Source of the DNA: Spirochaetota bacterium | GTDB lineage: Bacteria > Spirochaetota > UBA4802 > UB4802 | Length of the DNA: 9,267 bases | Assembly (NCBI GenBank): GCA_018399855.1 | Contig: JAGYNX010000061.1 | Span: 1 to 9,267 of the forward strand | Direction of reading: 5' to 3' | Shown here: positions 1 through 5,684 of the stretch, one piece after another | How positions within the stretch are numbered: the stretch's first letter is position 1 | Layout: the number at the start of each line of letters is the position of its first letter | Program-made: the position numbers and the translations under genes | Notes under the pieces: model-generated | Told to the model about the DNA's origin: nothing | What the model saw: the letters and a program-made list of their open reading frames with translations, nothing else | Database searches by the model: none

Positions 1-30
1 GTTCACTTCTCACGGCTCACTATTCACTAA

Positions 31-60
31 TCATCTGCGTGCATCGAGCGAAGCGGGCGG
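31..60 (+). repeat. 30-base direct repeat, copy 1
   Basis: This stretch matches 1716-1745 at 26 of 30 positions, and all four differences are C/T transitions. The core ATCGAGCGAAGCGGG (43-57) is identical in both copies. It lies downstream of the stop of the minus-strand Fe-S gene, so the two copies bracket that gene in the same orientation. No transposase or target-site signature accompanies it. It looks like a dispersed intergenic repeat of the chromosome rather than the end of an insertion sequence. Confidence 0.7.
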
Positions 61-134
61 TTTCATATTTTTTACGCCGTATACTGACCCCGGTTTCAAC
101 CGAGCACTGAATTAGCATAAATATTTGACTTGAT

Positions 135-1412
135 TTAATAAATTCTCCTAAAGAGCCACTCCAGGTAGCGTGACCGCATCTGGCGGCTGGCCATGGCCTG
201 TTTCACCGGCGGCATGTTCAGTATGGCGCCAAGTATAACTCCCATCACCCGGTGGCTGTATAGGGCCCTGGTATCAGCGATGAGGTGCTGCAGCATTCCC
301 TTTTCAATGGCCATGTTCACAATACGGTGGGCCGAGTTCACCGGTGTTATCACCCGTTTTTCGCGCGCCCGCATATCGATGCTTTGTTGCGCGCACACCC
401 GTACGCACACCCCGCATCCCAGGCAGAGATCCTCGTTCAGCCTGGCTTTTTTCTTTTTCGGTTTATGGGGATCACCGGCAGACACCAGCGACATGGCCTC
501 CACCGGGCACACCTCCACGCACTTACCGCACCCGGTGCAGGTATCCCCGTCCACTTTTGCTATGTAGTTGGTGGTATGCACGGGATTGGCGAATGCAAAA
601 CGCTTTGCGGCCAGCATGGCTTCACAGCAGCAGCCGCAGCAGTTGCAGATGAAGTTCACTCCCTCCTGCACGTTGTCGGCAAACTGCACCAGGTTGTGGT
701 CGTATGCCGTCTGCAAGAGGTCCATGCACTCGGCCGCGTCCACCTCCCTTGCGATACCGTGTTTGGTGAGTGACTGGGCTGATGAATTGAAGGTCATGCA
801 TATATCCATGGGGGCATCGCATGCCCTGCCCACGTGCTCCATCTTGTGGCGGCAGTAGCAGATACCGATGCCGATATGGGTAGCGGTTTTTATGATTTCA
901 GTGGCGCGTTCGTAGTCAAGCACCTCCATGTAATTGCCGGCCGGAAGGGTCTCCTCGTTTATAAGGGCACGGCCAAGCTGTGTTTCGCTGGTGGCGAAGA
1001 GATTGCGCAGGTAGTCATCTTCCACGTTGAGGTACTGGTAAAACAGTTCGGCCAGTTTTTTCTGGTCGATATCGTCACGGTAACGCATCATGGAAAACTC
1101 GAAGAAACCCGCCATGGTGGGGGGCAACGAGAACACCTGCACGTCGTCCTCGTAATTATCCAGCAGTATTCCCCGTGAGGCAAGGGTCTCCAGTATATTA
1201 CGGGATTGGGTTTCGTTCTTTTTCCATATTTTTGCAGCCTTCTGTGCTGTAAAGGGCTTCACGGGAAGAAGTGAAACAAGCTCCGCTTCTTTCTCTGAAA
1301 AAAGCATCTTGAGAATGTCGTAAAGAAGTTCTGATTCAGGTGCTCCCTGCGGTACCTGGTTCAGGCGTTCTGTAAGCATGGAATATGCCGATCGGTTTGT
1401 CATGTGTGCCAT
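135..1412 (-). CDS. Multi-cluster 4Fe-4S protein with winged-helix-like N terminus
   Basis: This is a 425-residue soluble protein with no signal peptide. Residues about 30-95 read as a helical, winged-helix-like domain. The middle (about 183-263) carries CYCR (Cys185, Cys187) followed by His189, Cys198 and Cys205. A dense run CNCCGCCC follows at 256-263, with six cysteines in eight residues. A classical 2x[4Fe-4S] ferredoxin domain comes next: Cys292/295/298/302 with Pro303, and Cys330/333/336/340, where the usual Pro is Ala341. The C terminus (about 360-425) is basic and helical. The ATG at 1412 is preferred over an upstream GTG (1427) because AGGAGG (1417-1422) lies 4 bases before it; a second ATG at 1403 is possible. 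Electron transfer or redox-responsive regulation is plausible. The ferredoxin domain is certain, the cellular role is not, and I know no gene symbol for it. Confidence 0.9.
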   Translation of the reverse strand: MAHMTNRSAYSMLTERLNQVPQGAPESELLYDILKMLFSEKEAELVSLLPVKPFTAQKAAKIWKKNETQSRNILETLASRGILLDNYEDDVQVFSLPPTMAGFFEFSMMRYRDDIDQKKLAELFYQYLNVEDDYLRNLFATSETQLGRALINEETLPAGNYMEVLDYERATEIIKTATHIGIGICYCRHKMEHVGRACDAPMDICMTFNSSAQSLTKHGIAREVDAAECMDLLQTAYDHNLVQFADNVQEGVNFICNCCGCCCEAMLAAKRFAFANPVHTTNYIAKVDGDTCTGCGKCVEVCPVEAMSLVSAGDPHKPKKKKARLNEDLCLGCGVCVRVCAQQSIDMRAREKRVITPVNSAHRIVNMAIEKGMLQHLIADTRALYSHRVMGVILGAILNMPPVKQAMASRQMRSRYLEWLFRRIY

Positions 1413-1437
1413 ACGTCCTCCTGTCACGTGAATCGTT

Positions 1438-1465
1438 ACTATACACTAATATAGAATTTAGTCAA
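1438..1465 (-). promoter_or_regulatory. Sigma70-type promoter of the Fe-S protein gene
   Basis: On the minus strand, TTGACT (1460-1465) and TATAGT (1438-1443) are separated by 16 bases, each one mismatch from consensus. The predicted start is near 1431, about 19 bases upstream of the ATG at 1412. An inverted repeat CTATA...TATAG (1439-1454) overlaps the -10 box, and an 8-base palindrome TCACGTGA (1424-1431) sits at the predicted start. Either could be an operator. Confidence 0.6.
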
Positions 1466-1536
1466 GTTTTTGTGCAGGTTATGGAGTAAAGTGAAAAGTT
1501 TCAAGTGAGGTGTGATCAGGAATAAAAAAAACAGTA

Positions 1537-1603
1537 TCACGCGGAGACGCGGGGAACGCGGAGAGTTCGTGCCCTTCCTCAGCGTCTCCGCGCCTCCGCG
1601 TGA
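1537..1603. repeat. GC-rich imperfect inverted repeat
   Basis: The left arm starts TCACGCGGAG (1537-1546) and the right arm ends CTCCGCGTGA (1594-1603). These outer ten bases pair perfectly. The inner parts are near-matches of GCGGAGACGCGG type, around an unpaired centre near 1565-1578. It lies in the middle of the 359-base spacer between two divergent genes, away from both predicted promoters. The motif resembles the CTCCGCGTCTCCGCGTG spacer repeats that I recall from many environmental genomes; that is recollection, not a search. It could form a strong hairpin on either strand. There is no T-run, so it is not a typical intrinsic terminator. Confidence 0.6.
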
Positions 1604-1657
1604 GGCAGTTTAGTATTTATGAAAATATTTGAGCTTGACGGAGTCCAGGCAAATGAT

Positions 1658-1703
1658 TAGACATATATTTTAAAAGGATATAATATTAGTTCGCTAATTA
1701 TTA
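1658..1703 (+). promoter_or_regulatory. Putative nitroreductase promoter with TTCG-loop hairpin
   Basis: A perfect TATAAT lies at 1679-1684. TAGACA (1658-1663) is the best -35 candidate, with a short 15-base spacer. The start would fall near 1691, giving a leader of about 80 bases. Directly after the -10 box, ATTAG (1685-1689) pairs with CTAAT (1694-1698) around a TTCG loop, and the stem extends outward with one bulge to about 1681-1703. The hairpin coincides with the expected transcription start, so it may be a DNA operator rather than an RNA structure. Confidence 0.4.
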
Positions 1704-1706
1704 TTA

Positions 1707-1745
1707 CATCCGTGTTCATCCGTGTGTATCGAGCGAAGCGGGTGG
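1707..1745 (+). repeat. 30-base direct repeat, copy 2, with 10-base tandem
   Basis: Positions 1716-1745 are the second copy of the repeat at 31-60 (26/30 identical). It is preceded by a 10-base tandem, CATCCGTGTT (1707-1716) then CATCCGTGTG (1717-1726), and a partial third unit, TATC. The element lies in the leader of the nitroreductase gene and ends 15 bases before its ribosome binding site. An open frame through it could extend the nitroreductase upstream to 1712, but the protein similarity begins only at the ATG at 1772. Confidence 0.65.
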
Positions 1746-1771
1746 CTAAAACAAAAAGCAAAGGAGATACC

Positions 1772-2596
1772 ATGAGCCTGTTTACCATAGACAAGAATGC
1801 CTGTACCGCGTGCGGGAACTGCGTGGCGGAGTGCCCGATAATGATCATCGCCATGCCCGATAAAGAGACGGGGCCCATCCCCGTGAAGAACGCCGATGCA
1901 CTCTGCATCGACTGCGGTCATTGCGTAACTGTCTGTCCACACGACGCACTTGATCATCGTTGCGGGTCGCCTGAAGAATTACCCCTCGTGGATAAAAACG
2001 CAAGTCTTGATCCCGCCATGGCGGAACAGTTCTTGCGCCAGCGTCGTTCCATACGTACCTACAAGGAGAAACCTGTAGAGCTTGACCTGCTGCAGGAGGT
2101 GATAGGGGTGGCACGATACGCCCCGTCAGGCCACAACACCCAGCCGGTTAAATGGCTCATTATACATGATACGCAGAAAGTACGTGAGCTGACTGGCCTG
2201 GTGGTGGACTGGATGAAAGACACCCTGGAGAAAAACCCCGATATGGCCCGCATGATGCACTTTGACATGCTGACGAAGGGATGGGACTTCGGCATTGACG
2301 CCGTCTGCCGCAGCGCCCCCCACCTGGTGATTGCCTACGGGCAGAAGCAGAACCCCATGGCACGGGACGCCTCCACCATAGCACTCAGCTATTTCGAGCT
2401 TGCCGCGTATTCTTTTGGATTGGGCAGCTGCTGGGCGGGCTATTTCTCAACCGCCGCCAACGTCTGGGAACCTTTGAAGAATGAACTGAACCTCCCTGAA
2501 GGACATGTTGCCATGGGGACCATGATGGTGGGATACCCGAAATACCGGTACCGCCGCCTTCCCGAACGCAACACCCCCGATGTGACGGTTCTGTGA
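1772..2596 (+). CDS. Ferredoxin-nitroreductase fusion (FMN-dependent)
   Basis: The product has 274 residues. Residues 1-60 are a 2x[4Fe-4S] ferredoxin domain, with Cys11/14/17/21-Pro and Cys45/48/51/55-Pro. From about residue 84 a nitroreductase domain follows: RRSIRTY (91-97) is the N-terminal FMN-phosphate binding signature, APSGHNTQPV (117-126) the second FMN loop, and GLGSCWAGYF (216-225) and GYPKYRYRR (254-262) the C-terminal flavin and closing motifs. Such fusions are known in anaerobes and would pass electrons from reduced ferredoxin or a partner to FMN. The substrate cannot be read from sequence. The ATG at 1772 is chosen because AAGGAG (1761-1766) precedes it by 5 bases and the ferredoxin fold starts at once. 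The gene is divergent from the Fe-S protein gene and ends 3 bases from the convergent flavoprotein gene. Confidence 0.93.
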   Translation: MSLFTIDKNACTACGNCVAECPIMIIAMPDKETGPIPVKNADALCIDCGHCVTVCPHDALDHRCGSPEELPLVDKNASLDPAMAEQFLRQRRSIRTYKEKPVELDLLQEVIGVARYAPSGHNTQPVKWLIIHDTQKVRELTGLVVDWMKDTLEKNPDMARMMHFDMLTKGWDFGIDAVCRSAPHLVIAYGQKQNPMARDASTIALSYFELAAYSFGLGSCWAGYFSTAANVWEPLKNELNLPEGHVAMGTMMVGYPKYRYRRLPERNTPDVTVL

Positions 2597-2599
2597 AGC

Positions 2600-3991
2600 T
2601 CAGCCCGCGGCGTTTTTGCCGGCGATCCTGCCAAACACCAGGCAGTCGGTGATGGCGCAGCTGCCAAGCCGGCAGGCGCCGTGCACCCCGCCGGTCACCT
2701 CGCCGGCAGCATACAGCCCCGGTATGGGCCGGTGGTCAAGGTCAATCACCCTGGCCTCCTCGTTTATCTGCAGGCCGCCCATGGTGTAATGCACCTTGGG
2801 CCACAGCCGCATGGCATAGAAGGGGGGCCGTTTAATTGGCATGGAATCGTGCAGTATGGGCCGTCCGTACTCCACGTCTACCCCTGATGCAACCGCACGG
2901 TTGAACTCCGTAATGGTCTGTGAAAGTGCGTCAGCGGGAAGACCGTAATGCCCCGCCAGCCCTTCCACCGTCTCGAAAGTTTTCACAACTTTTTTTTTGA
3001 GGGCACGGCTGATGTCCCAGCCGGAATGTTCTACCGCCCCATGGTCACTGATACAGACACTGGGCCTGCCCACACTTAATATGGCATCGCCAAGCACCTT
3101 GCGGTCAGCCTGCTCGTTCACGAAACGTTTACCCGTGTCCGGGTGTACGATGATACCGTAAAGAAAACCGATGTAATCGGCAAACAGCGGGCCGCTTCCA
3201 AACCCCTTCTCGTCGGGTGAGGTCCAGGCTCCCAACTGAATGTGTGACAGCTGCACCGGTGCTGCCCCCAGCCGCATGGCCTCTACCAGTGCCTCGCCGG
3301 TGGCAAAGATCTTGTTGGTGGTATCGATTTTTCCTGTAAGGCGGGGGTCCTGCACCGCGCGGAATGCCACGTCCGCACCGAACCCCCCGGTGGTGACAAT
3401 TACCCCACTGTCTGCTTGCAGGTTTTTTATTGTGCCCGCCTCGGGGTCTTTATAATTATAGCCTTCACGTACGGAAAGCCCCGTCACCCGCTCTCCGTCA
3501 AAGATGATCTTCTCAAGGCAGGTACTCTTTCTCAGGGGGATACCCAGCTCTTTTATCTTTTTCAGCATGGCCCTGATGATGGTGGCGCCGGTAATGCCGG
3601 CTGCGGCGTAACAGCGGTTCACCGAGTGCCCGCCGAAACGGTCCACCCTGTCCATGTACTCTACCCCCAGGTATTCTTCCGACCATCGGAATGCCTCCGC
3701 TGCGTTTTGCGTAAGAACCCGCAAAAGGCCCGGGTGATTCAGGCCAAGACCGGCCTGCAGCATGTCGTTGTAAAAAAGTTCGGGTGAATCTTCAATGCCG
3801 TGCTGCTTTTGCAGGGGGGTGCCGGCCGCCGCTACTCCACCGTCGCTGATGATGGAATTGCCGCCGGGGGCCTTCATCTTCTCAAGCACCACAACCCTGG
3901 CCCCCGCGTTTCGGGCCTCGATGGCAGCGGTAAGGCCGGCAAAACCAGCCCCCACCACGATCACATCGAAAGTTTCATCCCACCTTGTCAC
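2600..3991 (-). CDS. Fumarate-reductase-type FAD flavoprotein
   Basis: The product has 463 residues. VGAGFAGL (13-20) is the dinucleotide-binding loop and LEK (36-38) ends the second strand. PGGNSIISDGG (42-52) and GEVTGGVHGACRLGS (430-444) are typical of the FAD_binding_2 family that includes flavocytochrome c fumarate reductase, urocanate reductase and ketosteroid dehydrogenases. The residues matching the fumarate reductase active site appear present by motif alignment: His250 (SHIQ), Arg297 (FVNEQADR), His401 (VHYTMGG) and Arg441 (HGACRLG). This suggests reduction of an activated double bond in an acid, though the substrate is unknown. There is no Tat or Sec signal, heme motif or Fe-S domain, so it is probably cytoplasmic and needs an external electron donor. 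The start is GTG at 3991, overlapping the upstream stop as GTGA; this implies translational coupling to the membrane protein gene. Confidence 0.92.
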   Translation of the reverse strand: MTRWDETFDVIVVGAGFAGLTAAIEARNAGARVVVLEKMKAPGGNSIISDGGVAAAGTPLQKQHGIEDSPELFYNDMLQAGLGLNHPGLLRVLTQNAAEAFRWSEEYLGVEYMDRVDRFGGHSVNRCYAAAGITGATIIRAMLKKIKELGIPLRKSTCLEKIIFDGERVTGLSVREGYNYKDPEAGTIKNLQADSGVIVTTGGFGADVAFRAVQDPRLTGKIDTTNKIFATGEALVEAMRLGAAPVQLSHIQLGAWTSPDEKGFGSGPLFADYIGFLYGIIVHPDTGKRFVNEQADRKVLGDAILSVGRPSVCISDHGAVEHSGWDISRALKKKVVKTFETVEGLAGHYGLPADALSQTITEFNRAVASGVDVEYGRPILHDSMPIKRPPFYAMRLWPKVHYTMGGLQINEEARVIDLDHRPIPGLYAAGEVTGGVHGACRLGSCAITDCLVFGRIAGKNAAG

Positions 3992-4869
3992 GAGGCATTT
4001 TTCAGGTCAGCCACCCTGCCCCGCACGGCAATGGCGATGTAGAGCATCCAGAGAATGAGTCCGATGTGCAGCACGTCGTTGGCGGAAAACCAGATCCCGT
4101 CCGCCCATAACTGTTGTGCAATCCCTGAAAGAAGGTAGGCGTAATAGGCAACCATCACCAGCAGCAGAAAAAGCCAGGTTATTACCAGGTTACGGTTCAT
4201 GGGGTCTTTCTTTCGCCTGTAGCCACGCAGGTTCAGCACGAAGGCGGCAACAAGTCCCGGGAAGCAGAAGAGCATCATCAGTTCAAATGACACCATGAAC
4301 CACGAGGGAAGAAAGGCGCCGGTAAGGGACACTGCCAGGTAGATGAGCATGTTGGCGGCAGCATAACCCTGCGCCGCCTTCAGTGCTTTCCCGGTAACCG
4401 TGGAATGGGCCACCGCAACCAGCAGGGCATTGATGCTGGCAACCTCGAATATCATGTATATTACCTCGTACCAGCTGGTCCATGAGCAGAAGGCCTGGCC
4501 GGCACACTTGATCTCGTAGGCGAAGGCCTGGTAGCTGGTGCCGGCAAAGAGGGTGCCGATGCCCCAGAAGAGCAGGCCCAGCCCCCACCAGTACCGGGAC
4601 TTTTCGTTTTCACGTCTCAGCAAAAATAGTATTCCGATTATTATGGTGATAATACCCAGCGTGAATACGATAGCAGATGAGCTGGGCTTGGCCAGCACGA
4701 AGGCATTTGAGAAAAGTTCCAGGTTGAGATGGGGGTGAGTTTTCAGCCACTGTTCCGGGGTGGTTTCTGGCGACATGGGGATGGTGGCCAGCCTGCCGCA
4801 GGCGGTGAACAGCATGAAAAGTATAAATGAAAAAACGGGTATCACGGTTCGGGACATGTTATTTTTCAT
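3988..4869 (-). CDS. Polytopic membrane protein of unknown function
   Basis: I do not recognise this 293-residue protein. It has an N-terminal hydrophobic segment (about 8-25) ending LFTAC, which is lipobox-like but has Phe at -3. About seven more membrane segments follow, near 65-84, 94-116, 132-155, 168-188, 190-213, 226-250 and 263-283. The 26-64 region, which includes a Pro/Thr stretch (31-38), is probably extracytoplasmic. Cys122 and Cys128 lie in the loop between the third and fourth segments. A basic loop (RGYRRKKD, 215-222) is likely cytoplasmic. There is no clear heme-ligand His pair or quinone site. The start at 4869 has AAGGA 8-10 bases upstream. It is first in an operon with the flavoprotein, so it may tether it, transport its substrate or supply electrons, all of which is inference. 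Confidence 0.85.
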   Translation of the reverse strand: MKNNMSRTVIPVFSFILFMLFTACGRLATIPMSPETTPEQWLKTHPHLNLELFSNAFVLAKPSSSAIVFTLGIITIIIGILFLLRRENEKSRYWWGLGLLFWGIGTLFAGTSYQAFAYEIKCAGQAFCSWTSWYEVIYMIFEVASINALLVAVAHSTVTGKALKAAQGYAAANMLIYLAVSLTGAFLPSWFMVSFELMMLFCFPGLVAAFVLNLRGYRRKKDPMNRNLVITWLFLLLVMVAYYAYLLSGIAQQLWADGIWFSANDVLHIGLILWMLYIAIAVRGRVADLKNAS

Positions 4870-4899
4870 CAGGTTTTCCTTATAGATTAAATTTCAGAA

Positions 4900-4927
4900 A
4901 CTGTATACCATTTCTACTGAATGTCAA
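4900..4927 (-). promoter_or_regulatory. Putative promoter of the membrane protein-flavoprotein operon
   Basis: On the minus strand, a perfect TTGACA (4922-4927) is followed after 16 bases by TACAGT (4900-4905). An overlapping extended -10 reading, TGGTATACA, is also possible at a shorter spacing. The predicted start near 4893 leaves a leader of about 24 bases with AAGGA before the ATG at 4869. It is back to back with the toxin-antitoxin promoter, so binding of the antitoxin complex nearby could affect both. Confidence 0.45.
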
Positions 4928-4977
4928 TTGTCTTTCGTAGACCGGGTACCTGTTTTCTTGACATGTACTCTATATTT

Positions 4978-5008
4978 ACTTGACAACTTGTCAAGTTGTA
5001 TGTATCTT
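4978..5008 (+). promoter_or_regulatory. Toxin-antitoxin promoter with palindromic operator
   Basis: A perfect TTGACA (4980-4985) is followed 17 bases later by TATCTT (5003-5008). The -35 box lies inside a 19-base inverted repeat, ACTTGACA (4978-4985) and TGTCAAGT (4989-4996), with a 3-base centre. This is the usual position for an antitoxin or toxin-antitoxin operator that blocks RNA polymerase. A further TTGACA at 4958-4963 could be an alternative -35 box or an extra half-site. The predicted transcription start, 7 bases after the -10 box, is the A of the antitoxin ATG (5015). Confidence 0.6.
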
Positions 5009-5014
5009 ATACCC

Positions 5015-5254
5015 ATGAAAACATTACAGGTTGGTGAGCTGAAACAAAAATTTTCCCATGTCCTTGACCTGGTTCGTCAAGGGGAAGAGATAACCATAAC
5101 CTTCGGAAAGACACACGAAAAGGTGGCCGTTATCGTGCCCTACGAAAAGTACAAGAGAAAGAAGAAGCGAAGCCTTGGAGTTCTTGAAGAAAGAGCATCG
5201 TATACTATCAGGGACGACTTTGAGATCACCGACGATGAATTTCTGACATCATGA
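5015..5254 (+). CDS. PHD/YefM-like antitoxin of a VapC-type module
   Basis: This 79-residue protein has the PHD/YefM antitoxin plan. The N-terminal DNA-binding part (MKTLQVGELKQKF..., about 1-47) includes the typical ITFGKTHEKVAVIVPYEKY strand-strand-helix (27-45). A basic linker KRKKKR (46-51) and an acidic C-terminal tail (about 65-77) that should wrap the toxin follow. The ATG at 5015 is preferred because the PHD fold begins there. An in-frame upstream extension to 4928 would run through the promoter palindrome. No Shine-Dalgarno sequence precedes the ATG, which fits the predicted leaderless transcript. The stop overlaps the toxin start as ATGA, coupling antitoxin and toxin translation. 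The antitoxin neutralises the PIN RNase and, with it, probably represses its own promoter through the 4978-4996 palindrome. Confidence 0.88.
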   Translation: MKTLQVGELKQKFSHVLDLVRQGEEITITFGKTHEKVAVIVPYEKYKRKKKRSLGVLEERASYTIRDDFEITDDEFLTS

Positions 5255-5649
5255 ACTATCTATTGGACACACATACATTTCTATGGGCACTTTTCTCACC
5301 AAACAGGCTCTCGAAAATATCTCGGAAAATCATCGAAGATCCCGCAAACGAGATCCTTGTCAGCATAATAACCTTCTGGGAAATATCATTGAAATACAAC
5401 CTCGGGAAACTGGAATTATCGGGCATAACACCCGAAGAACTACCTGCCATTTCAGGAGACAGCGGGTTTGTCCTGTTACAGCTGGATGTGAATGACGTGG
5501 CATCTTTTCATAACCTTCCCCGTGATATACATGGTGATCCATTCGACCGTTTATTAATATGGCAGGCAACCAGGAACAACATACCCGTCATCTCCCGTGA
5601 CAAAAGGTTCCACGAATATGCACGCCATGGTTTGACGGTGGTATGGTGA
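5251..5649 (+). CDS. vapC: VapC-family PIN-domain ribonuclease toxin
   Basis: The product is a single-domain PIN protein of 132 residues, the normal VapC length. The acidic metal-binding residues are all visible: Asp6 in LLDTHTFLW, Glu44 in FWEIS, Asp96 and Asp99 in HGDPFDRLL, and Asp117 in ISRDKRF. Intact catalysis is therefore expected: Mg2+-dependent cleavage of RNA, classically tRNA or rRNA in studied VapCs, with the target here unknown. The start overlaps the antitoxin stop by four bases. Base composition stands out: 5341-5400 is about 40% GC by hand count, against about 75% for 2641-2700 in the flavoprotein gene, consistent with horizontal acquisition. It converges on the tetR gene with 35 bases between the stops and no obvious terminator. 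Confidence 0.93.
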   Translation: MNYLLDTHTFLWALFSPNRLSKISRKIIEDPANEILVSIITFWEISLKYNLGKLELSGITPEELPAISGDSGFVLLQLDVNDVASFHNLPRDIHGDPFDRLLIWQATRNNIPVISRDKRFHEYARHGLTVVW

Positions 5650-5684
5650 GATGATGGAATACTATTCATTATTGATTATTTAAT

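Noticed and set aside
1..38. Repeated TTCACT/CTCAC-like units at the left edge
   Set aside because: The units are too short and irregular to call a tandem repeat or CRISPR. They probably belong to degenerate spacer sequence.
91..102. Small inverted repeat CGGTT/AACCG downstream of the Fe-S gene as a terminator
   Set aside because: The stem is only 4-5 pairs with no T-run on the minus strand, too weak to call.
285..773. Plus-strand open frame of 162 codons, with others overlapping it, inside the Fe-S gene
   Set aside because: It is antisense to the ferredoxin-domain gene. It is rich in His, Cys and Pro, as expected for a shadow frame of a GC-rich gene.
1413..1427. GTG start of the Fe-S protein five codons upstream
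   Set aside because: The GTG overlaps the AGGAGG itself; the ATG at 1412 lies just after it.
1712..1771. Upstream extension of the nitroreductase by 20 codons
   Set aside because: It runs through the direct repeat and lacks a ribosome binding site, while the ATG at 1772 has AAGGAG and begins the ferredoxin fold.
2594..2640. Intrinsic terminator between the convergent nitroreductase and flavoprotein genes
   Set aside because: The stops are 3 bases apart and the only local stem (CGGC/GCCG) is 4 pairs inside coding sequence.
4799..4846. Lipoprotein signal at the start of the membrane protein (LFTAC)
   Set aside because: Phe at -3 is unusual, and seven further membrane segments make lipid anchoring doubtful. 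I noted it in the entry but did not call it.
3988..4869. Membrane protein as a cytochrome b or NrfD/HybB-type quinol dehydrogenase subunit
   Set aside because: The segment count is compatible, but I see no paired heme-ligand histidines and no family signature, so I left it as unknown.
4928..5014. Upstream extension of the antitoxin by 29 codons
   Set aside because: It would translate the promoter and palindrome, and the added residues do not belong to the PHD/YefM fold.
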